From a virus, in IMG/VR virus record IMGVR_UViG_3300046758_000611, positions 106,222 to 170,221 of that record: a DNA stretch of 64,000 bases, one strand, 5' to 3'. The notes below the pieces were generated by a model. It did not search any database, had not been told where the DNA came from, and saw only the letters and a list, made by a program, of their open reading frames with translations. This document shows, piece by piece, positions 55,398 through 63,430 of this stretch; positions within the stretch are counted from its first letter, which is position 1, and each line of letters opens with the position of its first letter. The translations under genes were made by a program, and so were the position numbers.

Positions 55398-55722
55398 AAT
55401 TTAATTGCCGAAATGTTACTTCATATTTTTTGTTGTTAGAATCAATAAATGTAATATCACGTTTACCACTACGAAAATTATACCCACTGTCTGATTTAGT
55501 GTAACCTTGTGCTTTCATAGCAGATACAATAACATCATCTACTTCCATTGTTGTATTACGATTTAATTCCGCATTATCTACAATAGTATTTTCAGATTGT
55601 TGTTGATGTTCAGTAATTGCTTTTTCTACTTTTTGTGCAATCCATGTTCTTGCTACATTACTTTCGAGATTCAATTGCATTCCAGATAAGTTCTTTAATG
55701 CATCTTCTATTATTTTAATCAT
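55390..55722 (-). CDS. Hypothetical protein (110 aa)
   Basis: This 110-residue protein has a helical N-terminal half (IKIIEDALKNLSGMQLNLES) and a beta-rich C-terminus (DITFIDSNNKKYEVTFRQL). A TTGACT (55757-55752) with TAATAT 17 bases on forms a likely promoter. It heads a leftward unit of small envelope genes. Confidence 0.55.
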   Translation of the reverse strand: MIKIIEDALKNLSGMQLNLESNVARTWIAQKVEKAITEHQQQSENTIVDNAELNRNTTMEVDDVIVSAMKAQGYTKSDSGYNFRSGKRDITFIDSNNKKYEVTFRQLNYE

Positions 55723-56085
55723 ATCTTAATATTATAATATAATTTGATATTAGTCAAATACTTTATGCAGAGCACACAGAGCACAACAGCATTTAAGCAG
55801 GGCTTGATATTTCAGTTGCTAATATTGGCTATAACCAGTATATGAACCAGAATATAATTTCTAATTTGAAAATTTAATTCACAATGTGTGTATACACCAG
55901 GTTGCGTAATATAGTACATGGATGTAATCTGCGATGATTTTAAACTGCTGTATTCATTGCAAAAACATTTGGTACTTTTTTTGACTTACGATAAACTTAT
56001 ATGTAACCCACCCTCCCACTCCTTAGAGTGTAATAAAGTTTTTATAATTTGTCAAGACTATTATTATAAAAAAGATATAAAAACT

Positions 56086-56166
56086 TTATTTTTTCATTAG
56101 TTCCGACCATACCCAAATACAGCCAGTTACTATCAGTATAATTGCTACTATAATCCATTCGTTCAT
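56086..56166 (-). CDS. Single-span membrane micropeptide (26 aa)
   Basis: ATG 56166 begins a 26-residue peptide, MNEWIIVAIILIVTGCIWVW then a short basic end. Promoter TTGACT-N17-TATATT lies 8 bases upstream, giving a nearly leaderless message. The longer frame to 56286 has no such support. Probably a small inner-membrane protein. Confidence 0.48.
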   Translation of the reverse strand: MNEWIIVAIILIVTGCIWVWSELMKK

Positions 56167-56173
56167 GTTATAT

Positions 56174-56202
56174 AATATAGTATGATAATGTGAATAAGTC
56201 AA
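56174..56202 (-). promoter_or_regulatory. Sigma70-like promoter for micropeptide
   Basis: On the minus strand, TTGACT (56202-56197), a 17-base spacer and TATATT (56179-56174). Confidence 0.58.
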
Positions 56203-56292
56203 ATTATTTTTGTCAAGTTTTTTATGATATATTTCCCCAAGAAAAATGAAGGCATTTTGGGTCTGGTTCTGTTCCCCTCCCACCATCCCTTG

Positions 56293-56321
56293 ATGGTATC
56301 AAAAATTTTGCGAAAAGTCAA
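56293..56321 (-). promoter_or_regulatory. Second sigma70-like promoter, leftward
   Basis: On the minus strand, TTGACT (56321-56316), a 17-base spacer and TACCAT (56298-56293). A hairpin ACCATC/GATGGT overlaps the -10 region, which could regulate it. Confidence 0.45.
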
Positions 56322-56393
56322 CTCATAATAATGATAATAGTAAAGCTATAAGTAATAGTAATATACGCATACATAGTAATAGTATAACGCAAT

Positions 56394-56525
56394 AGCAATC
56401 AGCACCTACTTTCAATAATATGCACCTAGCAAAAATATTTAACTGCCATATCGTAAGTTGCTATTATTCAGTATGTTGTGTAGGTAATGAATATAAGCAA
56501 TTATTTTTCGTAGGTGCTAATTGCT
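56394..56525. repeat. 16-bp inverted repeat
   Basis: AGCAATCAGCACCTAC (56394-56409) and GTAGGTGCTAATTGCT (56510-56525) are inverted copies with a single mismatch and a 100-base spacer. Confidence 0.7.
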
Positions 56526-56600
56526 TTTTATCGGCCGTTGCTAGTGGGGGCAATGCATATTATCATTAGTAATAGTAATAAGGAATGTGTATGAAATGGC

Positions 56601-56710
56601 TTGACAGCAATAGTGTTTTTTGCTATGAGTAGCTATGGCATAATTAGGATGCCTCTGCGAGAAACCCCTATATTAAATTATAGGTGTGGTAGGCTCTCAG
56701 CCTTTATCAA
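56601..56710 (+). ncRNA. Candidate small structured RNA with its own promoter
   Basis: TTGACA (56601-56606), a 17-base spacer and TATGAG (56624-56629) form a promoter with no open reading frame downstream. From about 56636 the sequence contains a CCTATA/TATAGG hairpin. GCCT...GAGA and AGGC...TCTC pairs at 56650-56700 interleave and could form a pseudoknot. No known RNA family was recognised. Confidence 0.4.
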
Positions 56711-56910
56711 TCAGTATTTTATTATATTATACATAAATAAATGTATATGACTATCAATATATCTACCTTGATACCTAGAACGCATTTGACACCTATAATA
56801 CAAGGTTTATCATGCACACAAGGTTAAAAGGTATTTTTGGGGACATATAGCCCTACCTAAACGTATACTATATTTGTCTATTATGCTATTAGGCTATTAC
56901 TATATGAATA

Positions 56911-56970
56911 TTATCAATTAACATCAACTATCATCAACTATCATCAATTATCATCAATTATCATCAATTA
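56911..56970. repeat. Six tandem 10-bp iterons
   Basis: The units read TTATCAATTA, ACATCAACTA, TCATCAACTA and three copies of TCATCAATTA, exactly 10 bases apart. This helical spacing is typical of initiator or regulator binding sites. One 15-base part recurs in the rIIA leader. Confidence 0.8.
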
Positions 56971-56972
56971 TC

Positions 56973-56999
56973 GTTAGTTGGTGGATGGGGACAACTAAC
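56973..56999. other. Perfect 8-bp inverted repeat next to iterons
   Basis: GTTAGTTG (56973-56980) and CAACTAAC (56992-56999) flank an 11-base G-rich loop. The same 8-mer is found in the rIIA leader at 51996-52003. Confidence 0.7.
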
Positions 57000-57318
57000 C
57001 TGATGTTATACGCATTTAGCATTTATAGACGGGTAAGACGACGTTCATGCTATTTCATTTAACCTATTACTATTACTATTACTTATACTATGTTTATTAC
57101 TATTATGCATTATGCGTATATTATCTACTTTACTATTACTATTACTATTATTACTTGTATAGCTATTATCATTATCATTATGCTATATTTCCGCAAAAAT
57201 TTATATAACTTTTTCAGGCCATATCTAGTTCCCTTTTACGGGTAATTCGGTGGGTGGAAAACGAGGCCTAATAATAGATGAAATGAAGAAGAAATCAAAT
57301 GGTTGCGAAAGCAAGCAT

Positions 57319-58215
57319 TTATTTCTTTTGAATGAAATCTGAGTGCATATAATACTCTAAATTTTGAGGAGGATTTTTGTCCTCAATAGTATACCGATAA
57401 TCATCAATTTTGGTAAGACCTTTTCCACCACTAGAAACAACAACACCATTTGAAAAATGAGAAGCAATAGTAGAAAAACAACTTGAAGATTTAATCAAAA
57501 CATCTGCACGAAACATATAATATAAGTCCTGAATAGCATCTTCATTTATACGCAATTCCACATCCTTTAAATTTCTAAATCTATACAAAGAATCAATATG
57601 TTTAATAAGAGAATTAGCAATATCATCATTACGTTTGCCATCAAAAATTTTTCTCGAATCCTCGGTTATTATAATGATTTTAAGAGGTTTATTCTGATAA
57701 TTGCACAATGTATTATTGCGAACAAATTGAATAGCATCAAGAAAAAATTCATCACTATTTGCTCGTTGTTTAAATCTATTATTAAAACGAAACAAATCAC
57801 CTCTGCGAATATGAACCACTATATTATAGTAATCATAATTCAATGAATCAAGGGATGAATGAACGACACTTTTATTAAACTTTTCAAGATATAATTCTTT
57901 AACCATATTAAAATGATAAGGATGTTTTTTGAATAATCTAGGCACACAATTTTCACCTTTTCTACACATACCCATAAAAGTAATTTTATTATACTCAATA
58001 TCATCAATGTACAATTCGTTGTATCCAAGATTAAAAAATTCCTCGACTTTTTTTCCGTATTCATAATCATCTTTATGATGAGAACTTTTTACAAATGGAA
58101 CATGAACATACTCAACATCATCTGTAATTTTACAATACCCCCAAAGAAAAAATCGCCGTATCATTTGAGCACCTATGCCATCTCGTTTTTTATCATCAAA
58201 TGCTAAATATTTCAT
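57319..58215 (-). CDS. Fucosyltransferase-like glycosyltransferase
   Basis: ATG 58215 is preferred; the upstream codons lie inside the sulfotransferase gene. The 298-residue product has the VVHIRRGDLFRF motif (HxRxGD), an IIIITEDSRKIFDG strand and a SSSCFSTIASHFSNG segment, as in alpha-1,2/1,6-fucosyltransferases (GT11/GT23/NodZ type). It should transfer fucose from GDP-fucose to a glycan. It overlaps the sulfotransferase gene, hinting at a fucosylated, sulfated glycan. Confidence 0.75.
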   Translation of the reverse strand: MKYLAFDDKKRDGIGAQMIRRFFLWGYCKITDDVEYVHVPFVKSSHHKDDYEYGKKVEEFFNLGYNELYIDDIEYNKITFMGMCRKGENCVPRLFKKHPYHFNMVKELYLEKFNKSVVHSSLDSLNYDYYNIVVHIRRGDLFRFNNRFKQRANSDEFFLDAIQFVRNNTLCNYQNKPLKIIIITEDSRKIFDGKRNDDIANSLIKHIDSLYRFRNLKDVELRINEDAIQDLYYMFRADVLIKSSSCFSTIASHFSNGVVVSSGGKGLTKIDDYRYTIEDKNPPQNLEYYMHSDFIQKK

Positions 58216-58216
58216 A

Positions 58217-58816
58217 TCAAAAGGTATAATCCAAATATTGAATATCATTAGCATATTTTGAAACAAGCAATTTTTTTGTTTGTTCTGAATAATACTCTGA
58301 ATAGTGATTATGATAAGTAGAGTTTTTAATCTTTAATTTACTTTTAGGTTTATTTATCATATCGCACAATGTATCATAATCATTTTGTAAGTTTTCGTAT
58401 CTTCCCACAAAATTCATTTTACATACATCATTCATATAAATAAAATCATAATTGGGTAATAAGTGCTGGTGAATAGATTGTTGTCTTTGTGTATATTCAA
58501 GATCTTGTGCAATGAAATGATCAAATGTTGGATGTTCGTTTTCATAGTTCTTATGAATTTTACAACGATAAAAGTATTCTGAAACCGCACGTTCAAATGG
58601 ATTTCTAATAAAACTGAATTTGAAATAATCATCAAATTGTTTCGTAGAAAGATAATCATATTCTAATAATTGTGATATACTATAATGTTGTCTATATAAC
58701 ATATGTGCCTTACTCCAACCAATAGGATTTCTTTGATCTGTAAATTCCTTGGTAATTGTTTGTGTGGCAGTTTTTGGTATTTCCACAAACACTATTTTTA
58801 AGTTATGATCAATCAC
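58217..58816 (-). CDS. Carbohydrate sulfotransferase-like protein
   Basis: This 199-residue protein carries the PAPS-binding 5'-phosphosulfate loop FVEIPKTATQTI (10-21) and the 3'-phosphate site FSFIRNPFERAVSEYFY (~68-84) of Sulfotransfer_2-type enzymes. GRYENLQNDYDTLC further matches the family. It likely sulfates a sugar on host or phage glycan. The downstream gene is a fucosyltransferase. Confidence 0.85.
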   Translation of the reverse strand: MIDHNLKIVFVEIPKTATQTITKEFTDQRNPIGWSKAHMLYRQHYSISQLLEYDYLSTKQFDDYFKFSFIRNPFERAVSEYFYRCKIHKNYENEHPTFDHFIAQDLEYTQRQQSIHQHLLPNYDFIYMNDVCKMNFVGRYENLQNDYDTLCDMINKPKSKLKIKNSTYHNHYSEYYSEQTKKLLVSKYANDIQYLDYTF

Positions 58817-58840
58817 ACATATAAATATGATTTTGATGAT

Positions 58841-59449
58841 TTATCGTTTCCACCAAAAATCGTGAGCATATAACCAATATCTACGGTCATACCAATATAG
58901 AATATAACGATCATAATACCACATGGAATAAAACCAACCATATTCTTCACTGTATAAAAAATTTTGCTCGATTCCGAAACTGAATACCCACCCTAAATCT
59001 TCACGATATATCCATGTATCGTATGTGGTACTTTGTATAGTAGTAGAATAAGTCCATCCGTGGTTATCTATATATCTCCATTCATAGTCATCGTAAGGAT
59101 CATCAATAATACTAAGTTTAGGTTCTTTTATAGTAGTATCTACTTTATGAACATTATTTGGTTCTTCCGAAAAATTTTTCCTCGATGGGTCTGGCAACAT
59201 ATCTCTTGCTGGAATGCCAAATGGATCGGGTTTGCTTTCATTCAAGATATTCATTGTTTTCTGAAATTGTTTGTTACGAGATAAACATCTTGAGAAATGA
59301 ATACCAATATCTAATGGTTCGTGAGCATTTACGGTTTTGCAATATTTACATCCGCAGAGAAAATCTGAGATTTGAGGATAATATCTACCAGCAAATAAAT
59401 TACATACAATCAATAAACCACTGTATATTAAAAAAATTTTGCTCGACAT
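58841..59449 (-). CDS. Exported protein with W/Y-rich repeats
   Basis: This 202-residue protein has an N-terminal signal-like segment SSKIFLIYSGLLIVCNLFAG, then a CGCKYC cysteine cluster (~32-37). The C-terminal 85 residues contain at least four aromatic repeats of the type GWxY/GWVF/GWFYS with acidic turns (NHGWTYS, DLGWVFS, EYGWFYS, RRYWLYA). Similar aromatic repeats occur in surface proteins of some Verrucomicrobia, as far as I recall. A surface-binding role is plausible. Confidence 0.58.
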   Translation of the reverse strand: MSSKIFLIYSGLLIVCNLFAGRYYPQISDFLCGCKYCKTVNAHEPLDIGIHFSRCLSRNKQFQKTMNILNESKPDPFGIPARDMLPDPSRKNFSEEPNNVHKVDTTIKEPKLSIIDDPYDDYEWRYIDNHGWTYSTTIQSTTYDTWIYREDLGWVFSFGIEQNFLYSEEYGWFYSMWYYDRYILYWYDRRYWLYAHDFWWKR

Positions 59450-59479
59450 ATGATAATATATATCATACTGATAGTATAA

Positions 59480-59701
59480 TCAAAAACAAACTAAATAGAT
59501 TATACACGGAATAGTAGAACCTATTATCGTATAAAACGCATCTAATATTTCAGGGTTTCCTTTTTTAGTCTTCGCATCATATATTTCTTTAGTTATTCCT
59601 GCTATAAATCCAAGAGAAAATAATAAAGGATGAATAAATCCGAATGAAGATAATACCAATCCTGCTATAAAATGCAATTGTTTGTCTAGTGGTATTTTCA
59701 T
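59480..59701 (-). CDS. Small membrane protein (73 aa)
   Basis: In this 73-residue protein KQLHFIAGLVLSSFG, FSLGFIAGITKEIYDAKT and DAFYTIIGSTIPCIIYL give two or three hydrophobic helices. The H-x-x-AG and KEIYD motifs resemble small DUF2279/VanZ-like membrane proteins, tentatively. It lies between the alpha/beta hydrolase and W/Y-repeat genes. Confidence 0.6.
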   Translation of the reverse strand: MKIPLDKQLHFIAGLVLSSFGFIHPLLFSLGFIAGITKEIYDAKTKKGNPEILDAFYTIIGSTIPCIIYLVCF

Positions 59702-59702
59702 A

Positions 59703-60359
59703 TTACAAATAAAGTTTCAGTAAATTTTCCAAAGAACCATCTTTGATTCCATCTTTAACTGTTGTACTAAAAAATGTAGTTGAACCACATTCTATATTTT
59801 CATAGTGATAGTAATTATGAAGTTCATCATCAACAGTAGCAGACTTGGTGTTTATGTGAAAATGAGTATATTTGTTTTCTGCTACGATGTTTTTTAAATT
59901 CTTGTACAATGAATAAGTTTTTAATTTTGATGTTCTTTTCAAATGACCACACATAAAATCACCCCAACTTCTTTCGCATATCTTTTGAGCATAATCAAGA
60001 TCAGTCTGTGGATTAAATGCAATTACCGCATCAGCATTAAGTTTGCTTCCGAATAAAATAGATGCGTAACCACCTGCACTAACACTCATCGTTACAACTT
60101 TGTCGTGTGATTGAAAATATTTTTTGAAAAATGCAAGTGAGTGTGTGATATTATTTCCAACTCCTTCAATTTTACTTAAATACCAATTTTTGAGATTATC
60201 TCTGACAAATAAATAATTTGCATAAATATTCATATTAGATAAACTTTTTCTAAATTCGAATACTGATTCATTATCAACGAACTTAGAAATATTACTTGCA
60301 AACGCAATAACAAGATTTTTACTTTTATTGTCGTAAAACTCGTATCCACATGAACTCAT
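59703..60359 (-). CDS. Alpha/beta hydrolase-like protein, copy A
   Basis: In this 218-residue protein the nucleophile elbow is VTMSVSAGGYASILFGSKLN near residue 95, followed by VIAFNPQTDL. A His near LHNYYHYEN may complete the site. It is related to 61576-62208, which has GISAGGFASILFGS and VDPQT at the same places. Similar proteins appear with capsule genes and may be esterases or deacetylases acting on glycans. Confidence 0.68.
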   Translation of the reverse strand: MSSCGYEFYDNKSKNLVIAFASNISKFVDNESVFEFRKSLSNMNIYANYLFVRDNLKNWYLSKIEGVGNNITHSLAFFKKYFQSHDKVVTMSVSAGGYASILFGSKLNADAVIAFNPQTDLDYAQKICERSWGDFMCGHLKRTSKLKTYSLYKNLKNIVAENKYTHFHINTKSATVDDELHNYYHYENIECGSTTFFSTTVKDGIKDGSLENLLKLYL

Positions 60360-60382
60360 TTATATAAATATAAACGGAATTA

Positions 60383-60829
60383 TTATTTGAATACTTTACA
60401 TTTATTGTCGTTATATGTGAATCCCTCAACAGTATGAGGAAAGTTTAAGAAAATAGTATCACCAAAATCTGTTGTATTATTGATAGACGGAGTATTTGTA
60501 AAGTAATGAAAATGTTCTCCGTTTGATCCTACTAGAATATCACATAACTCATTTTTATTTCTTATTTTAATAACTACACCTGTTTGAACATCATACATTT
60601 CTTTAAATTCATTATCATCTTCATGATCTAATACTTCCGCAGAAATTTCCAAAGTAGTTGGTTTAGTTATTCTAGTGTCTAGTCTTGGTTCATGGTCATT
60701 TTTAAAAAGCAATGATACTAAAATTCCTTCATTCATAGAATTTCCAATTGCTATTTCGTGTGGATTGCAATATTCGTTTCCATCAGGATCTTCGTGGGAA
60801 ATTTCACATATTACAATATCATCAAACAT
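60383..60829 (-). CDS. Hypothetical protein (148 aa)
   Basis: This 148-residue acidic beta-rich protein (MFDDIVICEISHEDPDGNEY...) has a GSNGEHFHYF segment. No signature recognised. It precedes the hydrolase copy A in the leftward unit. Confidence 0.55.
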   Translation of the reverse strand: MFDDIVICEISHEDPDGNEYCNPHEIAIGNSMNEGILVSLLFKNDHEPRLDTRITKPTTLEISAEVLDHEDDNEFKEMYDVQTGVVIKIRNKNELCDILVGSNGEHFHYFTNTPSINNTTDFGDTIFLNFPHTVEGFTYNDNKCKVFK

Positions 60830-60910
60830 ATTCTTACTTTAAAGCAAAGCATTCAATGGTGCAACGATAAAAATATTATAAAAACTAATATTTATATAAC
60901 AAGGAGATTG

Positions 60911-61579
60911 ATGATGAAATTAAATATAACAAATAAATTAAAAAATATTTGCTGGAGTTGTTTGGCATTTGTGGCAATTGGTATAACGATAGTTTTTATG
61001 GCAGGTTCAAGTTGTAAAACAAAAACAGATATGCGTGAGTTAATTGATATACCAGTTATGAGTGGAGAAGATATAGAAAATTCTTTCCAAAATAAGAATT
61101 ATATTGATCGTCATACGATTGGTAGACACTTTTCAATGCAAAAATCAGCAAACTGGGTTCAAACGAAAGTTCCTACTGACTTTAAAGTTGTAATGCTTGA
61201 TACTCGTTATCGTTATGTTGATTATTATCATTTTCGCAAATTTAATAATTGGTTTAAAAAACTTATGTTTGAAGCAGGAATTCAACCTGGTATTGAAAAC
61301 AATCATCAAGCACTTGATTGTGATAACTTCGCAATGTTATGCAAATCACTTATGGGTGTTAGTGCATATAAAAGTGGAGATAAACTTGAAATGGGAGTAG
61401 CAGTAATTGTTGTTCGTCAAGTCAATGAATTTGGTGGAATACCAGGAACCGGTGGACTTCATATGCTGAATTTGATATTTACACCAGGTAAGTGGCTCAT
61501 TTACGAACCACAAACCAATGAATATATTCGTCTTGAAGATTATCCAAATCAAGAATTCGTTCAATATATGATTTTATGA
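60911..61579 (+). CDS. Putative lipoprotein with Cys/His catalytic-like pattern
   Basis: AAGGAG lies 5 bases before ATG 60911, the strongest Shine-Dalgarno in this part. The 222-residue product has an N-terminal signal and a lipobox-like AGSSC. A cysteine-protease- or transglutaminase-like layout follows: QALDCDNFAMLCKSL, then GTGGLHMLNLIF and WLIYEPQTNE. This is similar in plan to the 10992-11462 product. An envelope-located thiol enzyme is plausible. Confidence 0.58.
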   Translation: MMKLNITNKLKNICWSCLAFVAIGITIVFMAGSSCKTKTDMRELIDIPVMSGEDIENSFQNKNYIDRHTIGRHFSMQKSANWVQTKVPTDFKVVMLDTRYRYVDYYHFRKFNNWFKKLMFEAGIQPGIENNHQALDCDNFAMLCKSLMGVSAYKSGDKLEMGVAVIVVRQVNEFGGIPGTGGLHMLNLIFTPGKWLIYEPQTNEYIRLEDYPNQEFVQYMIL

Positions 61580-62208
61580 AACCTCATAAATTTAAAAAAC
61601 TAGGAAGACAAAATTTATTGATTATTTTTCAATCAATGAATGCACATTTATATAAAGAAGAAAATGCAAATAAATTTGAACTTGAAGGTACATTTTCAAA
61701 ACCAGAAAATGATGTAAGTTCTTGTGATTATTTATTTATCAAAGATGAAATTAGGCCTGCTCTTGGTGGTGGATGGTATTTAAATCCAAGTGAATCTGTA
61801 TACGAACTTATAGATTTTTTAAGTAAGCAGAAAAAAGATTACAACAAAATTTGTGCAACAGGTATTAGTGCAGGAGGATTTGCTAGTATACTATTTGGTA
61901 GTTTGTGTATGTTTGATTTAGTTCTCGCAGTTGACCCTCAAACAATCTTATATGATTTTGAAACTAATAAACCTCTTCATAATGCAGATGATACCTATTT
62001 AGACTTAAAACCACACATTAACAATACCACAAAGTATTATATGTATAATAATGGTAAAGAAAAGTATAAAGAGTGTGACTTTGATGGTAAACTCCACCAT
62101 AAAATTAATTCATATAGACTTAGAAAATTTGATAATGTATTTGTTGAAAGATTTGGTAATGTAGCAAGTGGTAATTGGAAATCAATCTTAAAAAACAACG
62201 GGTTTTAA
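61576..62208 (+). CDS. Alpha/beta hydrolase-like protein, copy B
   Basis: In this 210-residue protein the active-site elbow is ATGISAGGFASILFGS near residue 97, followed by LVLAVDPQTIL; HHKINSYR may hold the catalytic His. It shares these motifs and the LFIKDE/LFVRDN strand with copy A at 59703-60359. It overlaps the upstream lipoprotein gene by 4 bases. Likely involved in glycan modification; substrate unknown. Confidence 0.68.
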   Translation: MKPHKFKKLGRQNLLIIFQSMNAHLYKEENANKFELEGTFSKPENDVSSCDYLFIKDEIRPALGGGWYLNPSESVYELIDFLSKQKKDYNKICATGISAGGFASILFGSLCMFDLVLAVDPQTILYDFETNKPLHNADDTYLDLKPHINNTTKYYMYNNGKEKYKECDFDGKLHHKINSYRLRKFDNVFVERFGNVASGNWKSILKNNGF

Positions 62209-62253
62209 GAAATTTAATCTAAATCACTTTTCTTTAATATTTTTTTATTTATC

Positions 62254-63093
62254 ATGACCAAAATTAAACTACTTAATTACGGAAATTGTCAACTTTGTGT
62301 TGTCAGTAACTACTTAGAAAAATACTTTTCAAACGAATTTGATATAATATCATGCGAAGATTTTAATTTAGAAACTTTTTGGAATAAATCAAAAACCTTT
62401 TGTGTTTGGAAACGAGGATATAATAAAGAAAATCAAAACAAATATTATAAACGTGTTCACGAAAAAATTGCAGAAGCAGATGTTTTTCTTTTTCAAGATC
62501 ATAGTGGAAATAATAACATTGATTATTTAAAAACCGAGTATCTTCAAAACGAAATAGCAAAAAAACATAACACTCGATGTATTGCAGTTCACAATTATTG
62601 CGAACAGGATATTTATCCGGATCGTAAATGGATGATAAAATACGCAGTTTCACAGGATATTACCGATGCAAATGAAATTGATGCGTTTCTTCGCAAAAGT
62701 AGTGATTCTTATTTTGCGGAATATATGAAAAAAAGTTTTAAAAAATCAAGAATTCAAAATAAAGAATGGGAAAATAAAGCAAATAATATTTACGATGATT
62801 ATATTTCCATGAATGATTTTATTATGGATAACTACGACAAAAAATTGCTAAGTCATTCATTATATCACCCAACTGAACATTATTTTGCGGAATTTACCAC
62901 TAGAATTTTAAACAAATTTAATTTAAAATTTGATGAAAGCACGATTTGTGAATTTGATCAACCAAATTTTATTGGGCATCCGTATGAGTATGAGTTTTTT
63001 AATAAAGCATTTCCTAATATCACTGACTCTTGTATAAGAAATGATGATCTTACTGCTAAAAAAATAAATTCTATTTTAAGAAATTTACTCTAA
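62254..63093 (+). CDS. WcbI-like polysaccharide biosynthesis protein
   Basis: This 279-residue protein begins with LLNYGNCQLCVVSNYLEKYF; the GNCQ motif is the hallmark of WcbI-domain proteins, which act in capsule assembly (acyl or acetyl transfer is proposed). ADVFLFQDHSG and a HPTEHYFAEFTTRIL segment near residue 210 match the rest of the domain. It follows two hydrolase/lipoprotein genes and supports a surface-glycan function for this cluster. Confidence 0.78.
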   Translation: MTKIKLLNYGNCQLCVVSNYLEKYFSNEFDIISCEDFNLETFWNKSKTFCVWKRGYNKENQNKYYKRVHEKIAEADVFLFQDHSGNNNIDYLKTEYLQNEIAKKHNTRCIAVHNYCEQDIYPDRKWMIKYAVSQDITDANEIDAFLRKSSDSYFAEYMKKSFKKSRIQNKEWENKANNIYDDYISMNDFIMDNYDKKLLSHSLYHPTEHYFAEFTTRILNKFNLKFDESTICEFDQPNFIGHPYEYEFFNKAFPNITDSCIRNDDLTAKKINSILRNLL

Positions 63094-63381
63094 ATCACCT
63101 TCTTTGTGTGTTTCTACAACACAATCTTCAAGAGGTTTTGCAACACAACTAAGAAAATAACCTTCTGAGATTTGCTCATCATCAAGAAACAATTGATCTT
63201 CTTGTTCTACACTTCCACTTATTAGTTTGCAGGTGCAACTTGAGCAACTTCCATTTCTGCACGAATATGGTAAGTTGTGACCAGCATCTTCTGCTGATTC
63301 AAGGATGCTAATATCCTCATCGCATTCAAACCCAGATTCATCTCCTTCAGGAGATTTAATTGTTATTTTGTATTCTGCCAT
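63085..63381 (-). CDS. Plant-type [2Fe-2S] ferredoxin
   Basis: This 98-residue protein carries the cluster ligands SCRNGSCSSCTC (Cys41, Cys46, Cys49) and a distant Cys near residue 79 (GYFLSCVAKP), with IKSPEG and ILESAEDAGHNLPYSC framing the fold. It transfers single electrons, in phages perhaps to ribonucleotide reductase or desaturases. It is convergent with the WcbI-like gene. Confidence 0.93.
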   Translation of the reverse strand: MAEYKITIKSPEGDESGFECDEDISILESAEDAGHNLPYSCRNGSCSSCTCKLISGSVEQEDQLFLDDEQISEGYFLSCVAKPLEDCVVETHKEGDLE

Positions 63382-63430
63382 AATCTATAAGTATTTAGTT
63401 ACCAACTACAATTATATTTTTATTGGTTTG

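Larger units (their letters stand above)
56326..57180. repeat. Long-range inverted repeat flanking the non-coding region
   Basis: TAATATACGCATA (56359-56371) is the exact reverse complement of 57111-57123. Both are embedded in triplet-rich AGTAATAGTAATAG and CTATTACTATTACT tracts of opposite orientation, about 0.75 kb apart. The whole region is therefore roughly palindromic at its ends. Confidence 0.6.
55723..57318. other. 1.6-kb non-coding region with repeats; candidate origin/ncRNA locus
   Basis: Apart from a 26-residue peptide gene, no convincing coding sequence is seen in this longest gene-free stretch of the window. It contains six 10-base iterons, a perfect hairpin, two sets of inverted repeats, several TTGAC-N17 promoters and a candidate structured RNA, listed separately. 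The arrangement would fit a replication origin or a regulatory RNA locus. Confidence 0.55.

Noticed and set aside
55918-56100. 60-codon rightward frame
   Set aside because: No start signal and no recognisable pattern; it runs against the 26-residue peptide gene that has a good promoter.
56640-57060. Hammerhead-type ribozyme
   Set aside because: A CTGATG occurs at about 57000, but the conserved GAAA and closing stems are absent.
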